From an uncultured Lachnospiraceae bacterium (GTDB lineage Bacteria; Bacillota; Clostridia; Lachnospirales; Lachnospiraceae), in the NCBI GenBank assembly GCA_902761585.1, contig CACWKX010000005.1, positions 1 to 64,000 of the forward strand: a DNA stretch of 64,000 nucleotides, in the 5' to 3' direction. The notes beneath the pieces were generated by a model. That model did no database searches, was not told the DNA's origin, and saw only the letters and a list, made by a program, of their open reading frames with translations. This document shows positions 54,655-64,000 of the stretch, piece by piece. Each line of letters opens with the position of its first letter. Position 1 is the first letter of the stretch. A program made the position numbers and the translations under genes.

Positions 54655-56979
54655 ATGAACAGGGGAAATCTGGCGGAAGATCCGAGGGTAGATCGGCCGT
54701 CATCAAGCCGTTATACCCGCTACGGCAGAGAGGGCAACGCTCTCCTGTATGTCAGCGATCGCGAGTGGAAGAAGGTTCTGGCAGAGGAGAAGGCAGCTTC
54801 AGCGAGACAGTCTCGGAAGAAGTCTTCCGCTGGTGTGAAGAGCGTCCATTCGGCGAAGAGGAACGTATACGCAGCGGAACAGAGACAGAGAAAAGACAAT
54901 GGCGTCAGTGCACAGGCAGCAGCTTTTTCAAAGCTGGAGGTCGGAATGCACGGACGCTTATTTGGCGTTAAGGAAAATCCTGCTGCATCAGCCTTAGAGT
55001 CAGAAAAAAGAAGAAAAGCAAACGAGCCAGCCAGGCGTTCGGAACCGGCTGCCGGCGGAAAAGCATCCGGTGAAAAAACAGCCAGTGATCTGGAAAAACG
55101 CATGGAGGAGGCATCTTCTGTATTCGAGACGGTGAAGATGGCCCGTCCTTATCTGAATGCGCCAAATCCCCTGCTTGAGAGTCGGAATATCAGGCTGGCG
55201 GAGAGCCGGAATCCCAGAGGGGCTGAAAGCCGGAATCCCAGACTAGCTGAGAGTCGGGAAACCAGGCAGACTGAGAGCCGGATGCTCAGACCGGCTGAAA
55301 ACCGGAATCCCAGAGGGGTTGAGAGCCGGAATATCGGACTGGCGGAGAGCCGGAATCCCGGACCGGCGGGGCCTGAAGCGGACGGAAAGCAGCAGGTGAG
55401 GGCGGAGAGAAGCCAGAGGACGGCTTCGACGGTTTCGCTCCGGAAGGTTCTTGTGGCGTCCGGAGTCGGCCTTCTGACAGCCGGATACATTGCGGCAGGC
55501 GTTCATTTCAGTGATCACTTTTATCCGTCAACGAAGTTCTTTGGGATCAAGGCTTCGGGGCTTACGGTGGAGGAAGTGAAGCGGCAGGTCGAAAAGAAGG
55601 TAGAGGGATACCAGCTTCAGATCAAAGGACGCTCTTCCGGCGGTTCGAACAGCGGGGCGGGCGACCGGATCACCGCTGACGAGGTCGGGATGAAGTACCG
55701 GGACAATGGGATGATTGACCGTGCCATGAGGCAGCAGTACCCGGCGGTCTGGCCGGTCGCGCTGCTGAAGACAATCCTGGCCCCGAATGAAGAAACACTT
55801 GGAACGGAATACGATTCGTCATTGGCCGATTCAGTGATCAGGAACCTGACGGTCTTTGACAGCAGCCGTGTGATTAAGCCCAGGAACGCAGAGCTGAAGT
55901 ATACGGCGGATGGGGCTGTCATCACGAAGGAGGTCATGGGAACCAGGCTGGACTATGACAAGACGAAAACAGCCATTATTCACGCATTGAATGATGGTTC
56001 TACATCCATCAATCTGGAAAAAGAGGGACTGTATCAGAATCCGGAGGTGTACGCCGATGATGATGCCCTCAATGAGAAGGCGAACGCTCTGAATCAGGTT
56101 CTGGGTGCGAATGTCACACTTGAGATGGGAGATCAGAGTGTTCAGATCAATCCGGAGATGACGGCGGAAACCTTCCTCTCTCTGGATATGGATGGCAATT
56201 ACTACGTCGATGACAGCAAGGTTTCCTCCTATATCGTGAAGCTGGCGGACAAGACGGACACGGTTGGAAGAAAGCGGACCTTTCACACAAGCCTTGGCAC
56301 GACAGTTGAGCTCGAGGGCGGGGATTACGGATGGACGCTGGACGCGGATTCCACCGCGCAGGAGTTGGAGGAGGCGCTGAAGGAAAAGAAGAAGGGAACG
56401 CTGGAACCTGTCTATTTCACAACGGGGCTGTGCCGGGACAAGAATGATATCGGCACAACCTATGTAGAGATTGACCTCACGAACCAGCATATGTGGTTCT
56501 ACAAGAACGGATCACTTGTTGTCGATACACCGGTCGTGACGGGGAATCCTCAGAAGAACAACGAGACACCTTCCGGAGGCGTCTGGTCGCTCAAGGGAAA
56601 GTACCGGAATGCGACGCTGAAGGGGGAAGGGTACGCGACACCGGTTGATTACTGGCTGCCTTTCAATGGCGGAGTCGGGATTCACGATCTGCAGAAGCGC
56701 TATTATTTCGGCGGAAGTGTTTACAATGGAGCAGGCTCACATGGCTGCATCAATACGCCGCTTGCCGCTGTAAAACTGATCTACAACGGAATCGGAGACG
56801 GGACGCCCGTTGTTGTTTACAAGGACGACTCACAGGAGGCAGTCTCCCAGAATACCGGGATGCAGGATATCCGAACGATTACATCCTATATTGAGGCACA
56901 GTATGGAACGGTGTCTGATGATGCAGAGAGTGAGGGCGGGACGAGCAGATCCACTCAGTCAGCGGAGGTGCAGAGATGA
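54655..56979 (+). CDS. L,D-transpeptidase (YkuD) with long repeat-bearing cytoplasmic N-terminus
   Basis: The last 500 residues of this 774-aa protein match the upstream paralogue: PG-binding-like domains and a YkuD domain with SHGCINTPL (C698). About 260 polar, basic residues come first, including eight octapeptide repeats (175-238), followed by a membrane helix at about 264-284 (VLVASGVGLLTAGYIAAG). The N-terminus should be cytoplasmic. AAGGGG supports ATG 54655 over ATG 54589. Its TGA overlaps the next ATG. Confidence 0.88.
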   Translation: MNRGNLAEDPRVDRPSSSRYTRYGREGNALLYVSDREWKKVLAEEKAASARQSRKKSSAGVKSVHSAKRNVYAAEQRQRKDNGVSAQAAAFSKLEVGMHGRLFGVKENPAASALESEKRRKANEPARRSEPAAGGKASGEKTASDLEKRMEEASSVFETVKMARPYLNAPNPLLESRNIRLAESRNPRGAESRNPRLAESRETRQTESRMLRPAENRNPRGVESRNIGLAESRNPGPAGPEADGKQQVRAERSQRTASTVSLRKVLVASGVGLLTAGYIAAGVHFSDHFYPSTKFFGIKASGLTVEEVKRQVEKKVEGYQLQIKGRSSGGSNSGAGDRITADEVGMKYRDNGMIDRAMRQQYPAVWPVALLKTILAPNEETLGTEYDSSLADSVIRNLTVFDSSRVIKPRNAELKYTADGAVITKEVMGTRLDYDKTKTAIIHALNDGSTSINLEKEGLYQNPEVYADDDALNEKANALNQVLGANVTLEMGDQSVQINPEMTAETFLSLDMDGNYYVDDSKVSSYIVKLADKTDTVGRKRTFHTSLGTTVELEGGDYGWTLDADSTAQELEEALKEKKKGTLEPVYFTTGLCRDKNDIGTTYVEIDLTNQHMWFYKNGSLVVDTPVVTGNPQKNNETPSGGVWSLKGKYRNATLKGEGYATPVDYWLPFNGGVGIHDLQKRYYFGGSVYNGAGSHGCINTPLAAVKLIYNGIGDGTPVVVYKDDSQEAVSQNTGMQDIRTITSYIEAQYGTVSDDAESEGGTSRSTQSAEVQR
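55177..55368 (+). repeat. Eight 24-bp in-frame tandem repeats in the transpeptidase gene
   Basis: Eight consecutive 24-bp units encode octapeptides of the form ESRNPRxA in the predicted cytoplasmic region. Each unit keeps Glu and Arg spacing, giving a repeating acidic/basic pattern. Confidence 0.85.
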
Positions 56980-57635
56980 AATACAGGTATGCGCTTTTTG
57001 ATTTGGATGGAACAGTTATCGATTCAGGAGAGGGGATTACGAAGAGTACACAGTACGCGCTCTCAAGGATGGGGATTGAGGAACCGGATCTGAACAGGCT
57101 GAGGGCATTTGTGGGTCCGCCCCTGCTCGATTCTTTTCGGGATCTTTATGGAATGAGCGAGGAGAAGGCCATGGAGGCGGTTGACTGGTACAGGGAGCGT
57201 TACAGCAGCAAGGGGCTGTATGAATGCCATCCCTATGAAGGCATCGGAGAACTGCTGGAAGCACTTCAGCAGGAAGGACGAAAGCTTGCCGTTGCCTCCT
57301 CGAAGCCTGAACGTTTTGTGCGGGAGATTCTCGAACACTTCGGGATCGGACAGTATTTTTCTGAGATCGTCGGGGCGACGATGGATGAGAAACTCAGCTC
57401 GAAGCCGGACATCATCAGGGAGGTTTTCAGAAGGGGGAGGCTGACGCAGGCTGACAAGGCCTCCGTGATCATGATCGGTGACCGGCGATATGATATTGAG
57501 GGCGCAAATGAAACAGGCCTTGATTCCATCGGCGTCTATTATGGCTTTGCCGAACCGGGGGAGCTCGAGAAGGCAGGCGCGACATATATTGCGGAGACGG
57601 TTCAGAATCTTGCTGATCTGTTCAGAAGAATCTGA
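56976..57635 (+). CDS. HAD-superfamily phosphatase (Gph/PGP-like)
   Basis: The 219-aa protein has FDLDGTVIDS (nucleophile Asp), a helical cap domain, VASSKPERF (motif II/III Lys region) and MIGDRRYDIEGA (motif IV). Its pattern fits phosphoglycolate phosphatase-like or pyrophosphatase-like enzymes; the substrate is unknown. It is coupled to the transpeptidase gene by an ATGA overlap. Confidence 0.88.
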   Translation: MKYRYALFDLDGTVIDSGEGITKSTQYALSRMGIEEPDLNRLRAFVGPPLLDSFRDLYGMSEEKAMEAVDWYRERYSSKGLYECHPYEGIGELLEALQQEGRKLAVASSKPERFVREILEHFGIGQYFSEIVGATMDEKLSSKPDIIREVFRRGRLTQADKASVIMIGDRRYDIEGANETGLDSIGVYYGFAEPGELEKAGATYIAETVQNLADLFRRI

Positions 57636-57792
57636 ATTATCTATACATCGAAAATAGTAGATATGAAAGAAAAAGTCAAGAGAAATTTTTAATAATATCG
57701 GGTTTTGGCTGTCTGATTTTTGACAGAACATGAAAAACAGCGGGACAGGATTCTTCTCCGCCATGGGAGTGGCGGAAGGAGTTGACATATAT

Positions 57793-57805
57793 ATCAGTAT
57801 CTGAT
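57793..57805. promoter_or_regulatory. Short palindrome and promoter-like TTGACA before the arsR-type gene
   Basis: ATCAG-TAT-CTGAT is a perfect 5-3-5 palindrome, just after TTGACA at 57782-57787 and before the regulator's start. ArsR repressors often bind such sites at their own promoter. No clear -10 box is seen. Confidence 0.3.
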
Positions 57806-57820
57806 CAATCGGGGGAGCAG

Positions 57821-58408
57821 ATGATGAGAGATTTCGGTGGGAGCATGAAGAGAGAAGACTATGACGGGGTTTTCAAGGCGCTTGGGGATGAACACAGACT
57901 GCGGATTCTCAGGCTGCTGGCGAAGAAGGAGCTGAGCGCCGGAGAGATTCTTGAATCGATGGATATCGTTCAGTCAACCCTGTCTCATCATATGAAGGTG
58001 CTGACAGACAATGGGGTCGTGACGGCAACGCGCAGCGGAAAGTGGACAATCTACTCTGTCAACAGGCCGGTGCTTCAGGATGCTGCAGAGAGGCTGGAGG
58101 CGTTTCTGAGTGAGGCCGAGCACGCGGAGAAGTCTGATATCGCCATAAGGGCAAGGGCCACTGTGGCAGAGGAGAGGGTGCAGGAAGAGAAAAAGAAAAT
58201 CCTGATCTCAGAGGAGGTCCGGGGAGCAGAGTCGGCTGTTGGTCCCGTCGCCGGGATGCGGGAACAGACGGACGGAGTGCATGAGCAGCCGGCACAAGCT
58301 GTGGAGCCTGTCGCCGGGATGCGGGAACAGACGGCTGGCGCACATGAGCCGTCGGGAAAGAAAAAAGGCAAGAAGGGGAAGAAGTCAAAGAAGGGCGGAA
58401 AGAAGTGA
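57821..58408 (+). CDS. ArsR-family transcriptional regulator with Lys-rich tail
   Basis: Residues 12-90 of this 195-aa protein are a winged helix typical of ArsR: FKALGDEHRLRILRLLAKKELSAGEI, QSTLSHHMKVLTDNG and RSGKWTIYSVN. No obvious metal-binding Cys pair is seen. The C-terminal 100 residues are disordered, contain a duplicated 21-residue unit and end in a Lys-rich KKGKKGKKSKKGGKK tail, unlike ordinary 100-120-aa members. GGGGGAG precedes ATG 57821. The tail may add non-specific DNA or RNA binding. The signal is unknown. Confidence 0.8.
   Translation: MMRDFGGSMKREDYDGVFKALGDEHRLRILRLLAKKELSAGEILESMDIVQSTLSHHMKVLTDNGVVTATRSGKWTIYSVNRPVLQDAAERLEAFLSEAEHAEKSDIAIRARATVAEERVQEEKKKILISEEVRGAESAVGPVAGMREQTDGVHEQPAQAVEPVAGMREQTAGAHEPSGKKKGKKGKKSKKGGKK
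58247..58334 (+). repeat. 25-bp direct repeats (63-bp period) in the arsR-type gene
   Basis: Identical 25-bp copies lie at 58247-58271 and 58310-58334, encoding two VAGMREQT units in the disordered tail; the spacing of 63 bp keeps the frame. Confidence 0.8.
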
Positions 58409-58499
58409 TTTGCCGCACATATTCGGGCCGTGAGGCTTGACCTTCAAAATAATATGCTGTACCGTATTAGAAAAGCTTAAAAATGAAGGGCGGTATGAC

Positions 58500-59870
58500 A
58501 TGCTGAATGATGATGAGAGAAGAATCCGGGACGACCGGCTGATGGTGCTCGCAGGGCAGAGCGGCGGGCTGTCCAGGCAGATTGATCCGTCGCTTTATTC
58601 AATGTACGGGGTGAAGCGAGGACTCCGTGAGGCGAATGGCCGGGGCGTGCTGACCGGTCTGACCGAGATCTCAGACGTGAACGGACACCGGGATGTTGAC
58701 GGGAAGTCGGTTCCGATCGAGGGTGAACTGTACTACCAGGGCTACAAGATCACGGATCTGGTAGAGGGGTTCCGGAACCACCGGTTCAATTTTGAGGAGG
58801 TCACCTATCTGCTGCTGTTCGGCGAGCTGCCGAACCGGAAACAGCTGCGTGATTTCATCGATCTTCTGGGGCAGTACCGCGAGCTTCCGAGCAAGTTTGT
58901 CCGGGATGTCATCATGAAAGCACCGAGTGCGAACATCATGAACGGGATGCAGCGCTCCGTTTTGACGCTGTACTCCTACGATTCGGATCCGGACGATATC
59001 ACCATCCCGAACGTCCTGAGGCAGTCTATGCTGCTGATCGGTGTAATGCCGATGATTGCAGTCTATAATTATCATGCGTACCAGCATTACCACAACGACC
59101 GGTCCCTGATCATCCGGTATCCGGATGAAGAGCTTTCCGCAGCGGAGAACATCCTGAGAATGCTGCGCGATGACGGTCAGTATACAGAACTCGAAGCGAG
59201 AGTTCTCGATGCGTGCCTCGTCATCCACGCGGAGCACGGCGGCGGAAACAACTCAACCTTCACAACACATGTTGTCTCATCGACCGGAACCGATACATAC
59301 TCAGCGGTGGCAGCCTCGCTGGCTTCCCTGAAGGGACCCAAGCACGGCGGCGCAAACCTGAAGGTCGAGAACATGTTCAAGGATATCAAGGAGCATATGA
59401 ACAACTGGGAGGACGAAGGCGCAATCAGGGCATACGTGGAGCAGATCATCGACGGAGAGGCATTTGACCACACAGGTCTTGTGTATGGAATGGGACATGC
59501 CATCTATACGCTTTCTGACCCGAGAGCAGTGATTCTGAAGGAGAAGGCGAAAAAGCTGTCTGAGGCAAAGGGACTGGAGGAGGAGTTCAATCTCTATCAG
59601 ACGGTCGAGAAGGTCTCGGCGGAGCTGCTGACAGAAAAACGGCATCTGTCAAAGCCGGTCTGCTGCAATGTGGACTTCTACTCCGGCTTTGTCTATTCGA
59701 TGCTTGGCATTCCGAGACAGCTCTTCACCCCGATCTTCGCGATGGCGAGAATCTCCGGATGGTGCGCGCACAGAATGGAAGAGATTTCATCCGGCGGAAA
59801 GATTATCCGGCCGGCGTACAAGTATGTCGGGCATCACAGAACCTACCACAAGCTGGAAGACCGCAGCTAA
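58500..59870 (+). CDS. gltA: Citrate synthase
   Basis: The 456-aa enzyme joins oxaloacetate and acetyl-CoA into citrate. The catalytic His is in HAEHGGGNNST, the second His in LKGPKHGGAN, and the Asp in NVDFYSGFVY. YGVKRGLREANGRGVLTGLTEIS near the start is typical of the clostridial type. In anaerobic Clostridia it feeds glutamate synthesis through a partial TCA cycle. ATG 58500 is favoured; TTG 58437 would add 21 residues. Confidence 0.93.
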   Translation: MLNDDERRIRDDRLMVLAGQSGGLSRQIDPSLYSMYGVKRGLREANGRGVLTGLTEISDVNGHRDVDGKSVPIEGELYYQGYKITDLVEGFRNHRFNFEEVTYLLLFGELPNRKQLRDFIDLLGQYRELPSKFVRDVIMKAPSANIMNGMQRSVLTLYSYDSDPDDITIPNVLRQSMLLIGVMPMIAVYNYHAYQHYHNDRSLIIRYPDEELSAAENILRMLRDDGQYTELEARVLDACLVIHAEHGGGNNSTFTTHVVSSTGTDTYSAVAASLASLKGPKHGGANLKVENMFKDIKEHMNNWEDEGAIRAYVEQIIDGEAFDHTGLVYGMGHAIYTLSDPRAVILKEKAKKLSEAKGLEEEFNLYQTVEKVSAELLTEKRHLSKPVCCNVDFYSGFVYSMLGIPRQLFTPIFAMARISGWCAHRMEEISSGGKIIRPAYKYVGHHRTYHKLEDRS

Positions 59871-59985
59871 CAGCAGCCGGACCGAATCATTTCTGAATCA
59901 TTTCCTGTTGAGCGGACGCTTTACACGCTTCTCTTATGCGGGTAAGATGAAGAAAAGAAAAGATCAGAGGGAGTGCGGCAGATAA

Positions 59986-61053
<1,068 letters not shown>

Positions 61054-61100
61054 GGGTGCCGCGCTGACGGCAGCTGACTTTTGATACGAGGAGGTTTGTG

Positions 61101-61138
61101 ACGGCCCCGCTCTGGCATTCCCGGAGCGGGGCCGTTTT
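61101..61138 (+). terminator. Terminator of pfkA
   Basis: A perfect 12-bp GC-rich stem (61101-61112 and 61124-61135) followed by TTTT lies about 50 bases after the duplicated segment. Confidence 0.9.
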
Positions 61139-61231
61139 ACGAAGACAGACAGGCGTGCGGACTGCAGGCGTCAGGCGATGAGACGGCAGAGAAGGCCGGA
61201 ATGTAAGGGCAGAAAACGGCGGAGATCAACG

Positions 61232-62077
61232 ATGATTACGAGCAAGAGCAATGCGAAGGTCAGAAATCTGATCGCATTAAAGAGAAAGGCATCCGAGCGG
61301 AATATCCGGGATGTGTTTCTGGTGGAAGGGATCAAGATGTTTCGGGAGATTCCTGCCGCGCAGCTGCGGGAAGTGTACGCATCAGAGTCCTTTCTGAAAA
61401 GCGAAGCAGGCAGAAAGGCAGTCGATGCCGCGATGGCGGCTCAAGACAGGCTGAAGGCTGTGATCTCCGGGAAGAAGGAATTGGTTATCGAAACAGTATC
61501 GGATGAGATCTTACGGAATCTTTCGGATACGCAGTCGCCCCAGGGAGTGATGGCCGTGGTTTCCCAGCAGCACTACCGCCTCGAGGATCTGTTCGGGCAG
61601 CGCACAGAGCCGCTCCTTCTGATTCTGGAGAATCTTCAGGATCCGGGCAACCTTGGGACGATCATCCGCACCGCGGAGGGCGCCGGTGTGACCGGGATTC
61701 TGATGAGCAGGGGGACGGCGGATCTGTACAATCCGAAGGTCACCAGATCGACGATGGGGAGCATCTTCCGGGTTCCATTTCTCTACACGGATGACCTCTC
61801 GGGGACGATCGGGAAGGTGAAGCAGGCGGGCGTTACAGTCTGCGCCGCTCACCTTCAGGGAAGACACACCTATGATGGGGAAGACTATACGAGGGGCGCT
61901 GCGTTCCTGATCGGCAATGAAAGCCGGGGGCTTTCTGACGGGATCTCAGAGCTGGCCGACGTCCGGGTCCGCATTCCCATGGCGGGGAAGGTGGAATCGC
62001 TGAATGCGGCCGTGGCGGCCTCGATTCTGATGTATGAAGCGGGCAGGCAGAGACGGGCAGGCAAAAAGGATACCTGA
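61232..62077 (+). CDS. SpoU/TrmH-family RNA 2'-O-methyltransferase
   Basis: The 281-aa protein has an N-terminal RNA-binding domain (SKSNAKVRNLIALKRK, VEGIKMF) and the SPOUT core: ENLQDPGNLGTIIRTAEGAGV, RSTMGSIFRVP, IGNESRGLS and KVESLNAAVAASILMYE, forming the knotted S-adenosylmethionine site. It should methylate a ribose in rRNA or tRNA; the target is unknown. CGGAG precedes ATG 61232. Confidence 0.93.
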   Translation: MITSKSNAKVRNLIALKRKASERNIRDVFLVEGIKMFREIPAAQLREVYASESFLKSEAGRKAVDAAMAAQDRLKAVISGKKELVIETVSDEILRNLSDTQSPQGVMAVVSQQHYRLEDLFGQRTEPLLLILENLQDPGNLGTIIRTAEGAGVTGILMSRGTADLYNPKVTRSTMGSIFRVPFLYTDDLSGTIGKVKQAGVTVCAAHLQGRHTYDGEDYTRGAAFLIGNESRGLSDGISELADVRVRIPMAGKVESLNAAVAASILMYEAGRQRRAGKKDT

Positions 62078-62132
62078 ACAGCAGGAAACGCTGTGCGGAG
62101 ACTGAACGGGAACAGAGATGGAGGATTTGGGT

Positions 62133-63335
62133 ATGAAAAGGAGTTGTAAATACTTTCAGGGAATCTGGCTGGGGGCGTTTTTTCTGTGCCTGCTGCTGAC
62201 AGTTTGGACGGGGGAGAAAAACAATGCCTTTGCTGCGGCAGCGCCTTCGATCAGTCAGCGGACAGCTTATGTGCCACAGGGAAAGAAGCTGCGGCTCCGA
62301 GTGCGGAATGTGCGTTCTGGCAGGATTGTCTGGGCGAGCAGTAACAGGAACATTGCCCGGGTTTCCCGCAAGGGGGTCGTCCGGGGGATTTCCGGCGGTT
62401 GGGCAAGGATCACGGCAGCGCTTCCCGGGGGAAAGGTGCTGTCCTGTCGTGTGAAAGTACAGACATTGAAGCTGGCTGAATCCAGAATTGACATGGCTGT
62501 CGGGCAGAGGCAGCGTCTGACAGTGGAGACAAATATCCGCAGGCTGAAGTGGAAAAGCAGCAATCCGAAGGTGGCAGCGGTTTCGTCTTCGGGCAGGATT
62601 CATGCAAAAAAAGCGGGGACAGCACAGATCACGGTTTATTATGGAAAGCTCAAGGCTGTCTGCAAAGTTCGGATCAGGAGAAAAAAGGGGACGCAGAGCG
62701 TGGAAGATCAGTCCGGAAAGACAACTCAGATAACTCAAGCTTCACAATCGGAACAGAAAGACCGGTGGACACAGCTTCTGGAGACGTATCAGAACGACGG
62801 GCGTGTGAATCAGCTGCTCTTTGTTCAGTATACCGGCGGGAGCAGCGCGGATGTCCTGCTCTACAGGAAGGAGTCCGGTGGATGGAAATGCATCCTGACC
62901 TGCGATGGTGAGGTCGGGAAGAACGGGATCGATAAGGTGAAGGAGGGGGACAAGCGGACGCCGACCGGGACATTCCGGCTGACTTCCGGGTTTGGAATTC
63001 AGGCGAATCCGGGGACATCCATGCCTTATGTCCGGGTGAACCAGTATCTGTACTGGTGCGGTGATCCGTATATGTACAACCGGCTGGTCGATATCCGCAA
63101 ACACCCGCACAAGTGCGCAGGGGAGCATCTGATTGATTATACACAGTGCTATGCGTATGGGATGTTTCTTGACTATAACAGTACGAACACGCCAGGAAAG
63201 GGCTCCGCGATTTTCCTGCACTGCAAGGGCAACTCCGGTTACACGGCGGGCTGCGTGGCAGTCAGCCAGCAGAATATGATCGAAATCCTGCGCCAGGTGA
63301 CGGACGGAGCAAGGATCTGCATCTATCACAAGTGA
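62133..63335 (+). CDS. Secreted BIG2-domain L,D-transpeptidase-like protein
   Basis: The 400-aa protein has a signal peptide or anchor (about 8-34), two Ig-like BIG2 repeats (WASSNRNIARVSRKGVVRG and WKSSNPKVAAVSSSGRIHA), a short linker and a YkuD-like catalytic domain with FLHCKGNSGYTAGCVAVS (C374). The motif differs from SHGC of the other two, fitting a distant YkuD subfamily. It is likely an extracellular wall-modifying enzyme. GGAGG before ATG 62133 favours it over ATG 62118. Confidence 0.85.
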   Translation: MKRSCKYFQGIWLGAFFLCLLLTVWTGEKNNAFAAAAPSISQRTAYVPQGKKLRLRVRNVRSGRIVWASSNRNIARVSRKGVVRGISGGWARITAALPGGKVLSCRVKVQTLKLAESRIDMAVGQRQRLTVETNIRRLKWKSSNPKVAAVSSSGRIHAKKAGTAQITVYYGKLKAVCKVRIRRKKGTQSVEDQSGKTTQITQASQSEQKDRWTQLLETYQNDGRVNQLLFVQYTGGSSADVLLYRKESGGWKCILTCDGEVGKNGIDKVKEGDKRTPTGTFRLTSGFGIQANPGTSMPYVRVNQYLYWCGDPYMYNRLVDIRKHPHKCAGEHLIDYTQCYAYGMFLDYNSTNTPGKGSAIFLHCKGNSGYTAGCVAVSQQNMIEILRQVTDGARICIYHK

Positions 63336-63409
63336 TCGGAGAGATGGATGGGTACAGTGATTTCTGCTGAAAAGTGATGAAGAGTTTTTGATCGGAAATG
63401 GAAAGGGGC

Positions 63410-63438
63410 TTGCATCTCAGGCCCCTGTGCCCTATACT
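63410..63438 (+). promoter_or_regulatory. Promoter of the FMN-riboswitch/ribU transcript
   Basis: TTGCAT (63410-63415), a 17-base spacer and TATACT (63433-63438) lie about 25 bases before the riboswitch, giving a well-placed start site near 63445. Confidence 0.65.
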
Positions 63439-63461
63439 GGGTTTGTCAATCAAGTAAAGAG

Positions 63462-63573
63462 ATCTTCAGGGCGGGGTGCAATTCCCCACCGGCAGTGAAA
63501 GCCTGCTACCCGCGAGAGCGGTTGACCCGGTGCGATTCCGGGGCCGACGGTATAGTCCGGATGGAAGAAGATA
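63462..63573 (+). promoter_or_regulatory. FMN riboswitch (RFN element)
   Basis: The sequence shows the RFN consensus order: ATCTTC closing strand (63462-63467) pairing with GAAGAT (63567-63572), GGGCGGGGTGCAATTCCCCACC, GCGAGAGCGG, GATTCCGGGGCCGACGGTATAGTCCGGATG-type core. On binding FMN it shuts off the riboflavin importer. The segment 63592-63660 is the likely expression platform: ACGGAAAGGA can pair with TTCTTTCC near 63592-63600 and is followed by eight T residues ending right before the start codon. Confidence 0.95.
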
Positions 63574-63660
63574 TATCGAACTGAATCGAAGTTTCTTTCC
63601 ATCTCTTTAACACCTGAACCTCTTGCAGAGTGTAGAGTACACGGAAAGGAGCTTTTTTTT

Positions 63661-64000
63661 ATGGCTGACTCATCTGCAGGTTCAACAATGAAACCACGTG
63701 TTATGACAAAGACGCAGAAGCGTACCAGGTACATCGCCGTCACGGCGATGCTGTCTGCGATCGCGACTGTCCTGATGTACATCGAGATTGTCGTGCCATT
63801 CATGCCTTCCTTCATCAAGCTGGATCTCTCGGACCTTCCGTCGCTGATCGGATCGTTTGCGATGGGGCCGGTTTACGGGGTCGTGATCGCTGCGGTTAAG
63901 AATCTGCTGCACCTGTTCTTCACCTCATCGGGCGGTGTCGGAGAGCTTTCGAACTTCCTGCTGAATGCGGCGTTCGTCCTGCCGGCAGGACTGATTTATC
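63661..64000 (+). CDS. ribU: Riboflavin ECF transporter S component, partial
   Basis: At least 113 codons are read before the window ends. After a 20-residue polar N-terminus come membrane helices with FIKLDLSDLPSLIGSFAMGP and AAVKNLLHLFF, typical of RibU. It binds riboflavin and works with the shared EcfAA'T module encoded elsewhere. AAAGGAG precedes the T run and ATG 63661. Position under an FMN riboswitch supports the call. The gene continues beyond 64000. Confidence 0.93.
   Translation, partial: MADSSAGSTMKPRVMTKTQKRTRYIAVTAMLSAIATVLMYIEIVVPFMPSFIKLDLSDLPSLIGSFAMGPVYGVVIAAVKNLLHLFFTSSGGVGELSNFLLNAAFVLPAGLIY

Overview
The window reads as chromosome of a low-to-mid-GC Gram-positive, most likely a Lachnospiraceae-type member of Clostridia. 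Supporting signs are an FMN riboswitch ahead of a ribU-type ECF transporter, YkuD L,D-transpeptidases, CDP-glycerol-type polyol-phosphate transferases, Ig-like (BIG2) surface proteins, RgpF-type polysaccharide genes, and no outer-membrane genes. Genus is inference; no rRNA or tRNA gene was found.

Layout. (a) 1-6.9 kb is a mosaic of accessory and decaying DNA: a ToxN-like toxin remnant behind two hairpins, a YhcH-family gene, a two-gene AAA ATPase/putative nuclease module bracketed by a 20-bp direct repeat, a broken O-acetylation cassette (MBOAT fragment run into a frameshifted AlgX/DltD-like gene), and an intact IS1634/IS4-type element with 29-bp inverted repeats and a 6-bp target duplication. 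(b) 6.9-25.0 kb is clearly AT-rich and encodes a surface-polysaccharide factory: six GT2-type genes (one killed by a nonsense codon), three RgpF-like proteins, an ABC exporter (permease carrying an extra extracytoplasmic domain, plus ATPase), an SDR enzyme, an acyltransferase, a GtrII-like membrane transferase and a DUF2304 protein. (c) 25.1-37.8 kb switches to GC-rich DNA and holds a second wall-polymer locus: a large membrane protein, three CDP-glycerol-type transferases, a TarI/IspD-like cytidylyltransferase with a partner SDR enzyme, a DUF6273 protein, and a second ABC exporter whose ATPase is fused to UDP-galactopyranose mutase. (d) 38-40.2 kb is a secreted repeat-rich BIG2 protein. (e) 40.5-45.9 kb is a complete livKHMGF-like branched-chain amino acid ABC operon with its own promoter and terminator. 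(f) 46-47.9 kb is an IS200/IS605 element with intact tnpA, tnpB and a likely omega-RNA. (g) 47.9-63.3 kb is housekeeping and envelope: xpaC-telA, a zinc-ribbon membrane protein, two L,D-transpeptidases, a HAD phosphatase, an ArsR regulator, citrate synthase, phosphofructokinase, a SpoU methyltransferase and a BIG2/L,D-transpeptidase. (h) The window ends in an FMN riboswitch and the start of ribU.

How it fits together. Loci (b) and (c) together look able to make, decorate and export one or more wall glycopolymers: nucleotide-activated polyol and galactofuranose precursors, glycosyl and polyol-phosphate transferases, two TagGH/RgpCD-type exporters, and lipid-linked side-chain decoration (GtrB/GtrII type). 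The most unusual items are the exporter-ATPase/UDP-galactopyranose-mutase fusion, the exporter permease with an added outside domain, the repeat-bracketed ATPase/nuclease pair, and the recurrent short in-frame repeats in linkers of at least five proteins.
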